From Enoplosus armatus (lineage: Eukaryota; Chordata; Actinopteri; Centrarchiformes; Enoplosidae), in NCBI RefSeq assembly GCF_043641665.1, contig NC_092190.1:21655048-21719047 (forward strand): DNA of 64,000 nucleotides, read 5' to 3'. Below, in pieces: positions 9,737-21,409 of this stretch; within the stretch, counting starts at the first letter, position 1, and each line of letters begins with the position of its first letter. The notes beneath the pieces are model-generated. The model was not told the DNA's origin and ran no database searches. It was given only the letters and a program-made list of their open reading frames with translations. Position numbers and translations under genes: made by a program.

Positions 9737-9779
9737 TTTATTTATTAATATATTCAACATTTTAATTTGTTTTTTTATT
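9737..9779 (-). terminator. Candidate polyadenylation signals of gene B
   Basis: TTTATT (AATAAA on the minus strand) occurs at 9737-9742, 9741-9746 and 9774-9779, about 235-280 bases beyond the gene B stop, in the T-rich tract equivalent to the one after gene A. The piggyBac insertion lies immediately past it, so gene B may have kept its 3' end. Low specificity because the tract is T/A rich. Confidence 0.3.
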
Positions 9780-10013
9780 TTATTTTTTTATTTTGGTATT
9801 GTTTGTTGTTTTTTTTCATATTTTTGGACTGAACGGGGAAACCGGAGCACCCGGAGTAAACCCCCACTCGTGGTGAGAACATGCGAACTGTGAAAGAGAA
9901 GAACAATAAGAGATTAAAATTCAGGGGGAGAAGAAAAAGGGAAAAAGAAAGGTAATATAGGGAAAACAAGTGGGAAAAAAGGGAATGTAGGCAAGAAAGC
10001 TGGGGATTGTAGA

Positions 10014-12386
10014 TTAAGTCTTCCTGAACTGCAGCTTCTTGGACTCCAGGCTCCTGGTTTGCACAGTGGCCAATCTGGGCAATGATTTGCCGGTATCCTT
10101 AGAACGGTAGTGGGAACCCTCCACACCAGCAGGAGGGCAGTGTCGGCCTGGAGGTGCTTGCTTTGTGGAAATGGTAGGGAGGCAGGTCGGCTGCAGATTG
10201 AATTTAACGTCCTCTTTGTAAATTGGCTGCTGCTTGTTCTGTTCTAATTTCAGCTTGGTGGACTGGGGTCTTTGAGTGGGAGTTCTCAACAATGAAATAC
10301 TATTGTCTTGGATGAGGAAGTTGGACCCCTTCAAGCCATGCTGTCCTCCAGTTTTCTCCTTTGAAGCTAAAGTGTCTTTCCACTTCAGCTTCGTTATGTT
10401 AGTTAGGGGTGGGAGGCAGGTTGGCTGCAGATTGAACTTATCGTCCTTTTCGTAAGTTACTTTCTGCTTTTTCCGTTTTAAATTCTTTTGGTGGAATGAC
10501 CGAATTCTGCCAGAATTTGTTGATTCCACTGGCAGAATTTTCCACAGGTGTCTTGTGGGTGATGAAACACTTTTCAAGAGGGAGTAGTGCCCAATAGTAC
10601 CCACAGCAGGGCATTCTTCAGGTTTCTGCTCTGAAGCTAAAACATCTGGAGGATTTAGCATGATTTTGTTAGCTATAGGTGGGAGGCGGGTTGGCTGCAG
10701 ATTGAATTTATCGTCCCTTTCGTAAGTTACTTTCTGCTTGTTCAGTTCAAAATTCTGCTTGGAGGACTGGGGTCTTTCAGCGGCAACACTGGGCAATGAC
10801 TCACACGAATACTTGGACCCCTTCTTGCCATGCTGTCCTCCAGTTTTCTCCAGTCCTCTCCAAGTGTCTGTAGACTTTAGCTTGATTGTGTCAGTTAGGG
10901 GTGGGAGGCGGATTGGCCGCAGATCTACCTTACCTGCATCTTCATAGACAAGTTGCAGCTTGTTGCGTTCCAAGTGCTGCTTGGTGGACCGGGTTTGAGC
11001 AGTGACCAATCTGGGCAATGATTCACCCTTATCTGTTGAAAGGTAGAGGGACCCCTCAACACCAACAGTGGGACTACGCCACCCTGCAACTACTTCTTCT
11101 GCAGCTAAAGCATCTTTGGACTTTAGCTTGGCTGCTCTGGAAAGTGGTGGCAGACATGTTGGCAGACATGGTGGCTCCATGTCAACCATGCAGAGCCGCA
11201 AGCTGTTGCTTTCCAGACACTGTTTCATAAAACGGGTCTGGCCAGTGGACAATCTGGGTAATTTTTCATTTGTGATTTTACTATGGTATTCGGGCTTGAA
11301 CCGATGTCCACCTCTGCTTGCAGCTGAAAGATGTGGAACATTTCGTTGACTGTCTGCAGCCTTGTGAAGTTCACACTGAACACCCTGCTGGAGATTTTTC
11401 TCCCTCTCAGTAATCTCTTCTGAGTTCTTCACTGCAGCGTCATGTTCCTCCTTCAGGGGTTGAAGATGGGCACAATTTTCAGACGTCAGGGTGACATTGG
11501 AGACTGGGCACTGGATATTACTTTCACTGGTCCTCTTAGCCTTTTGTCTTGCTGCTTCAAGACACAACCTGTCAGATTGTTTGTGGGCCTGAAACCAGTC
11601 CAAGTTTCTCCGTTGCTCCTGCTCTTTCTGTCTTCTTATCTTGAGCATTGCTGCCTTCTTCTCCTCATTGTCCTTCTGCTGCTTTGCCACTTTAGCATTG
11701 TCTTCAGCCACTTCTTTAGACAATTTTGCCTCCTCCCTCAGAGTTTTAGAGGCAGCCTGCTCCTTCAGTCTGACTGCCAATTGCTCTGTCACAATGTCTT
11801 GTTTTATGTGGCGCTTTCTGAATTTTTCTGCTTGGTCATTTTTTCTTCGCTGCAGCTTTGTTTCTATGCCCAACTGAGCACGTTTTCTGTCTTCCTCCTC
11901 CATCTTGAGTTTTTGTGCCTCCCTTTCTCTGTGGAGGTCTTTACTGGCGATATCCTCCAGTTGATATTTCAAATAACTTTTAGTTGACTCTGCTTTTTTT
12001 TGGGCCTGATGTCGTTGCTCCTGCGCATACAATTCATCAAGGCCCTGGAGTCTATCTCTTTCTTCTTTCTCCTGCTGTCTCACTTCCTCTCTCTGCCGTT
12101 TCCTTTCCGTCATTTGTTCAATGAGACAGTGTTTCACAGCCTGGTTGTAAAGTTGTCTCTGACAAGCTTTCTCTTGCTCTTCTCTCAGAGCATTGTTCTG
12201 TGTACATCTCAAATATTCCTCCTTTGCCTGCAGCTTTCTGCATCTGGCTGTCAGGAGTTTATCCTCCGCTCTGCAAAACTGACGCTGAGGATTGCTGTCT
12301 ACCGCTATCTGCCTGGTGTACATTTTGGGCTTGGGCTTGTTTAATGAAGACAAAACAGTTTCTTCTGGTGGAACCATTTCAGTCAA
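10014..12386 (-). CDS. Single-exon coiled-coil protein with C-terminal 74-aa modules, copy B (790 aa)
   Basis: This is the tandem paralogue of the gene at 2862-5423, also fully open, with the same start context and the same C-terminus ('SLESKKLQFRKT'). The coiled-coil half is almost identical, with scattered conservative changes such as QTAV to QIAV. The C-terminal half lacks one of the two near-identical 74-aa modules. It gains 4 aa at 'CLPTCLPPL', 4 aa 'EEVV' and 3 aa near 'SISLLRTPT', giving the net 63-aa difference. One module carries 'STDTWRGLEKTGG' where copy A has 'STDTLASKEKTGG', a 12-base block replacement without change of length. Every length change is a multiple of three, which suggests both copies are or recently were under coding constraint. 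Function is inferred only from coiled-coil/TPH resemblance. Confidence 0.84.
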   Translation of the reverse strand: MTEMVPPEETVLSSLNKPKPKMYTRQIAVDSNPQRQFCRAEDKLLTARCRKLQAKEEYLRCTQNNALREEQEKACQRQLYNQAVKHCLIEQMTERKRQREEVRQQEKEERDRLQGLDELYAQEQRHQAQKKAESTKSYLKYQLEDIASKDLHREREAQKLKMEEEDRKRAQLGIETKLQRRKNDQAEKFRKRHIKQDIVTEQLAVRLKEQAASKTLREEAKLSKEVAEDNAKVAKQQKDNEEKKAAMLKIRRQKEQEQRRNLDWFQAHKQSDRLCLEAARQKAKRTSESNIQCPVSNVTLTSENCAHLQPLKEEHDAAVKNSEEITEREKNLQQGVQCELHKAADSQRNVPHLSAASRGGHRFKPEYHSKITNEKLPRLSTGQTRFMKQCLESNSLRLCMVDMEPPCLPTCLPPLSRAAKLKSKDALAAEEVVAGWRSPTVGVEGSLYLSTDKGESLPRLVTAQTRSTKQHLERNKLQLVYEDAGKVDLRPIRLPPLTDTIKLKSTDTWRGLEKTGGQHGKKGSKYSCESLPSVAAERPQSSKQNFELNKQKVTYERDDKFNLQPTRLPPIANKIMLNPPDVLASEQKPEECPAVGTIGHYSLLKSVSSPTRHLWKILPVESTNSGRIRSFHQKNLKRKKQKVTYEKDDKFNLQPTCLPPLTNITKLKWKDTLASKEKTGGQHGLKGSNFLIQDNSISLLRTPTQRPQSTKLKLEQNKQQPIYKEDVKFNLQPTCLPTISTKQAPPGRHCPPAGVEGSHYRSKDTGKSLPRLATVQTRSLESKKLQFRKT

Positions 12387-12508
12387 ACCTGTGTTCTGCT
12401 TTTGCCTTGTGTGTTATAGTATCTATTCAGAATGTTGGTAACGTTATGACAGTCCGTGCCTTTGATGTCTTTGAACATTTTAAAGGCATCATTTAAATCC
12501 CATTGCTA

Positions 12509-12565
12509 GGCCCCGCCCCCTGGTTACTGTTGCTATGCATGTGAAGCATAGCAACAGTAACCAAT
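12509..12565 (-). promoter_or_regulatory. Promoter-like block of gene B: GC box, 18-bp-arm dyad, CCAAT
   Basis: This block repeats the one upstream of gene A at the 6963-base offset: GC box at 12510-12520, inverted arms at 12521-12538 and 12546-12563 with the same 7-base spacer, and 'ccaat' at 12561-12565. Neither arm carries a substitution, although nearby positions do differ between the copies (for example 'gtgctatag' against 'gtgttatag' downstream). Confidence 0.5.
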
Positions 12566-12684
12566 GTTTTCTTTCTTTCTGGATAATGGAACAACTGAAT
12601 GAAAATGTTCTTTTGATCTGAAGCATTCAATTAATATTTTGTGCTTCAGCGTATTGATTTGAATTCAACCGGACAAACTTGAAT

Positions 12685-13091
12685 TTAAGACATTCTAAAC
12701 TTTTTAAAGAACATGTTTACACTGACGTTATTTTGAATGTTTAATGATTTATCAAGTGCCTGTAGTATGCCAAAGTAGAAGCATTCACCACCAGCTACAA
12801 CGTGCACATACACACAGTTTTGGTTTTGAGTAGATTTCCAGCATAATTGGTTAGCAAGGGATGATAAATTCTCAAGATAGTCAGGAGAAGTCAAAGCAAC
12901 CAAATAGACCTTGAAGTTCACAGCCCAGTCACACAAAGATGTCCCTAAAGAACTGCCTCCCTCTCAAGCATTCCCCTCTAAATCACCTGGTTGGCCATCT
13001 GAGTCTGATTCAGCATCATCAGATTGATGAACATGATCTACAGAATGATTTTCCTCATGCACAGAATCCATTGGGTCAAGATTTAGTGCAG
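12685..13091 (-). pseudogene. Fragment of a transposon-type ORF, copy B
   Basis: This is the duplicate of the stopped ORF at 5722-6130, with the same TGA at 12964-12966 and the same truncated end. One change ('ALTAPDY' to 'ALTSPDY') separates the main 83-codon frames. The shared stop shows that the ORF was already dead when the segment duplicated. At its upstream end (about 13092) copy B joins directly to the 'cgtcagcaagctaactacg' block. Confidence 0.45.
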
Positions 13092-13290
13092 CCTGTACGT
13101 CAGCAAGCTAACTACGTTAGCAGAGAGTGCGCGCCGGCAAAACTTACAGACTCGCACTTTTCTCAAAACCAGTCGGGATCATTTGGAAGAACATACGGTG
13201 AATGTGCGAGCATGGGATCAGTGTTTTATGTGCTTATGAATCCCGTGTAGCTGTAAATTGCAATTTAATATGACTGTGTTTTATGTTATG

Positions 13291-13605
13291 CTAAGGGAAG
13301 AAAAGTCACTAAACTTGAAATGTTATGCCAATTCATGTTCTTATGGGATACTATACTGTAGTCGTGTTATGGCTATAGCCTGTTATGAGTTCATGTGAAG
13401 GACACTGGAGCAGTAATTTTATTGAAGTATAGTGTACAGTATCTAAACGGACATTTATTATGGACTTAAATGAGTGATTATCCTGCACATTTGTGTAGGC
13501 TGGTTTTTGTTGGAGCCCTTCAGTTGGAACCTCAGTCCCCGTCCGTCCATCTCCATCTGGTCTCCACTGAGGTGTCATCCACATCGCCATTCCATCCCTT
13601 CTCCA
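13291..13605. other. Segment present only in copy B, upstream side
   Basis: Copy A runs from 'tatgctaaggg' straight into 'cctccttggatcacc', while copy B has about 315 additional bases. Read on the minus strand the segment contains AATAAA-type signals (plus-strand 'tttatt' at 13419 and 13454), so it could derive from a transcript 3' end or a retroposed fragment. No poly(A) tail or target-site duplication was found, and deletion from copy A is equally possible. Confidence 0.5.
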
Positions 13606-13730
13606 ACGGCCTCCTTGGATCACCTTAAGGGACACTCTTTGTAACCGGGGGCGGTAGGGTTTTTCTGAGTGCACTCATTTTGGTTCTTTTGTTGTAGTTA
13701 TTTCATTTTTTCATAAACTTGGAAAATACA

Positions 13731-16700
13731 TATTTTTCCACTTTTCACTATTTTCCCTGAGATCTCAGAGGGTTTTTAATTTATTTTGTGGGTAAACAGA
13801 GTATGGAAAAGAAACAGTTTATACATGAAAGGTTTTGTTAATCCAATTTTCTTATAAACTGTATTACTCTGGTTAACATACTAAAATACCAGTTACTTAC
13901 CTGATTGGGTGACAAGAGGTGAGCATACACTTAAGCATTATTCCACTACTTTCTTGTGTGATTTGTGCATCCTGGCATTTGGTGACTGTGGTTATTTTTC
14001 CTGGTTGCAATATATTCTCTGAATAATCATCAGTCCGTTGTCTGTGTGAGTCATTTGGGGTGGATATTACAGGTCTACATTGATAGTAAGTCAAGTAAAT
14101 AACAGCCAATCTCCTCATTGAACCTAGTTTCGAAGTTAACCCCTTATTCCTGCTTAGATATACAGCACTATTTGAGCAATAGGGCCAAGGGGGGGTTACA
14201 TACAGATCTTAGGGATATAAAGCATTTGAAGATACTTCAAGAAATGGCGGCAATAAGCAAATATACCAAGGTAGGCACTGGCGGACCATTTCTATTGCAG
14301 AGTTCAAAGGGTTAAGTCTCTTTGGGCTGCATCAGTTTGATAAGAGAGAGTGAGCAGACAATTTTTATTTGGAAATTAGATGTTAGTTAATGTATAAATG
14401 TAATGACCCTCTCCCTATGAGTTGCATCTGTCATTAAACTATGTTTACTTAGTAAGCCTTCTAAGCTCTTGAAATATTTAAGTCAAAAAGATTTCTTGCA
14501 GTGTGGGTGGACCTGGTTGGCAGGACTGTCATGGGCACCACTGTACAAAATTCCACGTCTTTAAATCCTTATGGTACAGTATGAACTTGCAGAAAATAGG
14601 CGATGATTATCGTGGACTTGTGTAATGCTGTTTGACATCTTTAGTGTTTTTAATAAAATGTCATTAAACATCTTATGAATGCAATAGACAGAGAGCAAGT
14701 GAATAGAGGGGTAAGGGGATGTAAAGACTGGCCACCACACCCTTGGCAGCTGTTGACAGAGTATATGGACTCTCTACAGTATGGGTGTGTCTTTCCTATT
14801 ACAGTCTATTGATCAGTTGTGTTTTCCCAGACTTCATTCATAGAAAAATTGGAAGCAGCTGCACCATCTGCCTCCTCTGTTAGCAAACCTTTGCTAGGAT
14901 GTGTATACAGGACATATTTTTGGAGTAAGCACAAAAGTCTTATTACTTACCAAACTTAGGACAGATGTCAGCAATCATTTTTCCCAATTGTGTCCTAGTC
15001 AAGATCATGGTTAAAACTGAAGAGTGATTAATAAATGAATACTTGCAACCTAGTTAGCTAAGTGAGTAAGGGTATGACCTTTTTAATGCCTTCAAATGTT
15101 GTTTTCTGTGTAACAGAATGGTGAGACTTTTCACTCTGCCTTGGCTTTTAATGCAAAAAGTGGCAGTCTGATGATCACATGCTCATATTGCCAAACCAGA
15201 TTAACAACCACCACTCCACCACACGACCTCACTTGGTCTTTTCTCTTCTGAAGTCTATGACCAAGCCTGGCAGCTTCAGCTGGCATCTGCGCCCTTCTGA
15301 GCAGAAGTAGCGCGTGTTGCCATGACGTGACAAGCAGTGAGACGGTGCCATTGTCTGAGCCGAGCAGGCTTAAGAAAACAGACATCTACCTCCCGCTGTG
15401 GCCCGCTGTTTGGGCGCCACAACACTGGTTACCAATTGTGAGTTCAAGCCCATCATATGCGTCATTCTACTCAGTCTCTTACCCTCTTTGGGATGGGGAG
15501 AAGCTGGCCTCTCCTGGTCTCTCCTCATCAGAGATAACTCTGCTGCTTTGTTATGATAGCTTTACGGCCTTGGCAGTCTTCAATCGGCCATATATGGATT
15601 ATTCATACGGGGCAGAAGCCCTAAGACTTCAAAGCTGCAGGCAAATTAAATATCAGGAAATTTCTCTTTTTGATCTTCAGATCTGTGTCAAAGCTTAGAG
15701 GGAGTACTGGAATATCCCATGACTGGCAGTAAGACTATGAGGATTAATAACAGAGTAGAAACAGGCTGAACTCTGAGGCCTCTAACTTAATCAGGTTTTA
15801 GATTAACATCGATATTTTAAGTGCAGTTTTAGGGTATTACATAATGTGAAAGTAGAACTCCAACAGTCATCTTCTTTTCAAAGAGCTGTAGCATGAAAAT
15901 ACATACATCAAACTCTCAACAAAAGCTCATCAATCCTAAACAGCATGAGTCTCTTTTCGTGTCTGTTTCTTTTCATGTATTCCCTTTTTATTGCATGTTA
16001 TCATCCGTCATTGGCAAAATGATCAAAGCAGATAAAGTATGGATGATCAAAGGATCCGAAGAAAATACTTTACTGGCCACGCTGCAAAATAAAATGATGT
16101 GCTTTTGATACAAGACACACACAGTGAGAGATTGATATTCTGCTGCAGACTTTGATGGTTCAGTGCTAGTATGACAATATATGTAAACTTTTTTGACGCA
16201 GTCCAGTCATATTTGATGTGTGATTGCATTACTTTGCTTTGTGTGCTCTTCTCATTCTTGTTCTGGCTATGACTCACCGGACTGAGCTCAGGACAAAAAT
16301 GTTTTCTCTTTTTTTTTTCCTTGTTTGTTTTTTAACACTCCATGCTTCGAACGAGGTTCATCGGTTGCTGTGGGACATTCTAGGCTCAACACGTCTCGTA
16401 ATGAGAGAGGACAGGCTGTCTTCGTAACTACAGGAAGGAAAACTGGCACAACCGGCGACTTCAACCAGCTGCGAAGTGATTAAACTGAAGGGGACTTTTA
16501 TAAGAAGTGATTCAACAGAAGATGGCGTTTTTCCATGGTTTGCACAGTAAGAGGCTAAAGTTCTTCTGTCTGGATAATAAAGTGCCATTTTATTCAGTGA
16601 GGTGGCATTTAGAAAAACACACAAACCACACTTTCAGGGCCACTGACAAAGCTGCATAAGTGGAAGGATCACAGACATCAATGACGGCCTTACTGTAAAG

Positions 16701-17329
16701 CCAAATAACAGAAGGTGTTGTACACACAGGTTTTCCAGTTTCCAGAAGAAATGTGAGACATCGTCAACCTTGACAGCATATTTGGAGTGAATAGCTGTAT
16801 GGACGTACATTGGGACCCTGCAATTTGTCAGCCTGCACTGATCTCCGGCCTATTAGGAAACAATTTCAGATTGAACTGCTTTTAAAGGGTATAAGAGAAC
16901 CCGATTCGACTGCCCTTCATTCAACTGTACCAAAACTCTGCCTGCAAATATTGCATTGCTCTTGCCACTCGCTTTGGCAGCGGTGTGACCATGGCAACCA
17001 CAGAAACCACAGCCAGGAGCTGATTTTACTGTTACCAGAGAAACGGTATTTGAGCATCAGCTTCGAAATCTGATTATCCGGTCTAAAAACAACATTTATG
17101 ATACTAGTTAGCAAAACTTGCTATATCTACAACCAGCTCTATTAAGATTTCATCACACACCATATCATGTGTGGCAGCAGCATGTGGTGTGCAGGCTGGT
17201 AGGATTGGAGGTAGCCAGGAGCTGCAGCCGAGTCACAATACAGAACATCTACATTGTCAGGCGGTAACCACTCTACAGCCATGCATGTGCTCTGTGAGGC
17301 TGTAATGCTCTCTGCAAGCAAACAGAGAT
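13731..17329. other. Intergenic interval, no gene supported
   Basis: Reading frames here are all under 125 codons. The longest, 15327-15698 plus (123 codons), has no recognisable motif and overlaps a minus-strand frame of similar quality. No tRNA-like cloverleaf, splice-flanked exon or well-known repeat was identified. Confidence 0.5.
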
Positions 17330-17520
17330 AGATAAATAAGTATTGGTCAAATGAAAAGTTTGACCTGATGATGACACTGCGTGAAAAGTCAGAGGATCAC
17401 CAAAGACATTAGGATACATCCTCTGTATATCTGGGTATCTGTATATCACATTATTCAATGTATTGTATTCATCCATCCAATAGTTGTTGAGATATTCCAG
17501 TCTGGACCAAAGAGGTGGAA
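17330..17520 (+). repeat. Dispersed teleost repeat, copy 1
   Basis: The interval contains 'gtcagaggatcaccaaag' (17380s), 'catcctctg', 'catccaatagttgttgagat' and 'ccagtctggaccaaagaggtgg' in the order seen in a very common fish interspersed repeat of unknown class, preceded by 'ttgacctgatgatgacactg'. Related copies occur in this window at about 52075-52500 and, inverted, at 59765-59920. Recognition is from memory of the family and from the internal matches. Confidence 0.7.
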
Positions 17521-20500
17521 CAGTGACATCCCTAGAGCCATGCTGCTAGCGTGGTTAATAAAAATACATGCACCCTACTCCCCTTTTCTACAGGATTGCC
17601 TCTGGTCAATGGAATTGTAATGATAAGTTGGCCACCCATGTGTATATCTGCAGGGTGCATCTAAGTTACATTACACCCAGATTCACAAAGTTGGAGCCAG
17701 ATTTATATAGCACCTTTCAAAACAGAGTTACTAAGTGCTTCACAAATAATACAAAATAACATACCCACATATTGGTCTCCAAGTGTAATACAGAGCAATG
17801 TGGAGCCTGAAAAGAAAAAATACAGCAGATTCTGTCTGATATTTGACACATACTGTAACTAGAATAGTCTTCCCAATCATGTTCAAATAAGTTCCCTCAT
17901 TTACTGAAGTTGATTTTAGGGCCCTACCAATAATAGAGGAAGCAACCAGTTAAAACTGACATGATACATGTTGATTAAGGATCTTCAGAAGGTCATTTTC
18001 TATTGGAGATGGAACCATCTGTAACGATTTATTAAGGAGAAACGTGGTCTTCATGAATGTTTTGATCAAACCCCCTTTTTTTTAAAGTCTTCCTGCTTGC
18101 TTATCTCCGAGAATCTCCTGGCTCAGTAGAAACCCAATCCATGTTTAATTTACCCCAAGTATTAGGGAGTGATTGTTTGTACCCTTGCGTGCTGGATGCT
18201 CTGTGGGTTTCTCAGAGGCAGACTGTGAGAGCGGTTACAGATGCCAAGTTCAAATCTCGCCAAGTAGAAAGTCATAAATTACTGTCCATGCAATGTTGAA
18301 GCGGCTCCATGTCGATTTCCATTCCGATACATTGTGGTTTTATTGCTTATCTATTCCTTGCCCGTGGCAAACATTTTCCAAATAATATTTACATCAGTCA
18401 CGCTCAGGCAAGTGGGTCTTTTTCCTCTGTCCTTCTCGTAAACACTGTGTTTGGGTTAGGGGTGACACTGGTGATGAACTGGAGGATGAACTGGTCACTT
18501 CCCAGGAGTGCAGCTCTCACGCACCTTTTAACAAGGTAGGAAATTTCCAGATCCTTTAGACTTATTTCCCCCAAAATTAGAGTGGCTGGCAATTTTATAG
18601 ACCACATGTGAACTTTGTCCAATAGAAAGTCAGTAGCTTTGCCAGGGTCAACAAAAGGGAAAATGTGTGTTACAATACACATTACAATCAGTAACATCAG
18701 TTGTGGTGAACGTAAGTACATAATTTTCTCATTGCAGATCTGTCTGAAGTTCAGGGGTATATGTAAGCTGAATAGCTTGCATTGTTGGAAATATAGAGTA
18801 ATGTTGTTGTACTGTACATCTATGGGTGTTCACCAGTCTGACAGGCAAATACAAAGTTCTACTTTACAGACATACAGTTCGAAAGTCAAACACACTGAGG
18901 AATTGTTTTTACAGGCCATTTTCTTTTCATCTGGGGAAAGTTTGTTTAGGCACCAGTGTCTCAATTAGGTACTATGTTTTGATAAGGTGTGGCTCCAGTA
19001 ATGTCCTTACTTCAACCTTATCCTCTTTCAAATGATTACATGTTTCCAGCATAGAATAAAGCGTTAGTGCGCCTACCTCCTTCCCTAAACCGTCTATCTC
19101 GCCTTCAGGAACGAGACGCACCTTTGTATTTTTTCTGTTATACCTTGGCTGCCAGGGTCCTGCTTTTAAGACTCCCTTGCAATAGCGGTTGACTCCTTAC
19201 CTTCTCACACCCCTAAAAAGCAAAAGTGCTTTGATCTTGGCTTAATTACCAACCTAAATATGTCACTGAAAAGAGAGTGTGGCATAACAGAGAGGGAGGG
19301 CATGGGAAGTGAAGTCTACATGAACGGAGTCCACAAAGAGCACGACGGGATCAATGGAGCTGCCTGTTGGGTGGAGGTAATATAATCTGGAGGTTCTTTT
19401 AAAAGATCAGCCCAAGCCCTCATGATTGACTGTGCACTAACCTCGGGAGAAATTCTAGGGATTTGGCCAGTCAAAACATCACTCTGTGATTATAGAGAGA
19501 AGGGACAGACAGGGGAGAAAATGAGGGAGGATATATATTGTGCAGTATAGCATAAGCAATAGATGGCTTACCCTAGACAGAAAGCCCCACTTAAACACAA
19601 AAGTGTTGTCCTTTGAGACTTGAAACCCATCCAAAGTCTCTGCTTTCTTTTATAGTTAAAGCATGGTAGCCATTCATGCCAGAGGGCACTGCAAAAAAAA
19701 TCAGGTTAATGTCAGTGTAGAATGGGGCATTTTATGCATAACGATGAAAAATCAAAGACCAAAAGTAAACTTTTTCATAGCGGTTACAAAAGCTTCACAT
19801 GTAAAATGGTGTTTCACATGTGCAACATTCACATTGATAATCTGGGTCAGCTGTAGGACAGTACATAATGTCAAAAGCATGCTTTCCTGGGGAGTGTTTC
19901 TCCCAGTGAACTGTTTCCATTGCTGTCAAACTTGGAAAAGCTTGTCCAGTTTGAAGCCAGACTGACAGCAAGCTTTGAAAGTGAAGCATCCATCATTTTT
20001 CTTCACTACAAGTTTCCAAGTAGCTGTGAGACAATGCTTCATGAGACTACAGGGGTAAGAAAAACAGTAATATTGGGATTGATATAGGACTGCCAAGTCT
20101 TATGTCAAACCCTAGCATGTTTTTAGCTATAACATAGTGGTTGTTACGCCAATTAACTCAGCCAACAGCTAAACTTGTCCCATTAATTGAAAAAGCCATT
20201 TTTCAAAACATGGACTATAATTCAGCTTGTGATAGGGAAGCCCTCCCAGAAACCGATCCTAAACATTGGGAAGCCAAAATGCGGAGGCCAAAATTGGGTT
20301 TTATTTGTCTTCAACAGGTGTCTGACCATTTTTCATGCAGCCTGATTCAAATCACAAGACTGGACAACGATGGGCAGGTCAGCTTTGGTCAACAGTTCAG
20401 CATAGACTACATCAGGATTTGGCCCGAACATCCAGTAAAAAGAAAGAATTTTAGTGTTTTTGTAACACACCTCTTTTAAACACATGCTTCATATCCAGTA

Positions 20501-20888
20501 TAATTCTATTAGGACCTCGAAAGAGGCCAAGTTCATTTTTCAAAGTTGTGGCTTCAAACTAGTTCTAAGTTGTTTTCCTCAGCTACATTGTACAACTAAA
20601 GTGTAACCAAGATCCTGAAAGCACACCAGTGATGTTTTCAACCAACCTGCTTAAAGGGACACTTTTCTTCTAGTCTTAGCAATCAAAATCCCATAAAAAT
20701 ATATAAGATTTTTTAAAGCAAACTACAATATTCTGTTGTTATTTTGGTATGTAATAGCCCATTATGAGTGTGTACCATCACTGCGTGCTGAGTATGCGCT
20801 TATCAACCGACATAAGAGCTGCAGCAGTAGAGTTAATCATTACTGCCAGTGCACATGATGCTCAAACAAACACTGACAGCAGTATTGG
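17521..20888. other. Intergenic interval, no gene supported
   Basis: Only short overlapping frames occur (for example 18404-18721 minus, 18615-18968 plus, 20141-20479 plus), none with domain-like sequence. No simple repeats of note and no recognised mobile element before the MITE-like element at 20889. Confidence 0.45.
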
Positions 20889-21409
20889 TTTAAGGAATAC
20901 GCTAATCTGCTTTCTCACTGGGAGTGAGATGACAAGATTGAGAGCCAAGAGGCGATTAGCCTAGCTTAGCATAAAGACTGAAAACAGGTAGAAGCAGCTA
21001 GCCTGGCTCTCTTGTTAAGTTTAAAAATATAGCTTCCAATAATACTAAAGTTCACTAACATGCTAACTTACTGTATCTGGTTTGGAACACCTGGCAAACG
21101 GATGAGAAAAGTCGAGGAAATCACTGCTCATAAAACTCCTGCTTAAAACACACATTTCCGTTTGTGTACACATTAAACAAATTAAATACAACATGGTAAT
21201 TAGTCAGCTGGGGATGTTGGTATATTTTAAAGACAACTATAAGCTAGCAGTTTCCCCTTGCTTCCAGGCTTTATGCTAATCTAGTCAATCGCCGACTCCG
21301 GCTCCATGCTTACCAAGCAGACATGAGAGTGCTATCATCAACCTTCTCATGTCACATTCAGAGAGACAGCAAATAAGCTCATTTCCCAAAATGTTCAACT
21401 ACTCCTCAA
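20889..21409. mobile_element. MITE-like element of a common percomorph family
   Basis: The left end 'ttaaggaatacgctaatctg' followed by 'ctttctcactgggagtgaga' is the imperfect reverse complement of the right end (about 21318-21409), which reads 'gacatgagagtgctatc', 'ccttctcatg' and 'atttcccaaaatgttcaact'. The interior has 'gcctagcttagcataaagac' and 'gcagctagcctggctct', hallmarks of a repeat widespread in percomorph introns. It has no coding capacity. Partial copies lie at 32025-32116 and 42755-42800. Confidence 0.7.

Larger units (their letters stand above)
7109..13730. repeat. Tandem segmental duplication, copy B
   Basis: This is the right unit of the tandem duplication, directly abutting copy A. 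It carries the second coiled-coil gene, the same promoter dyad and the same stopped transposon ORF. The last recognisable shared block is 13606-13730 ('ggcctccttggatcacc' onward), matching 6986-7108. It is longer than copy A because of the piggyBac element and two extra segments. Confidence 0.85.
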
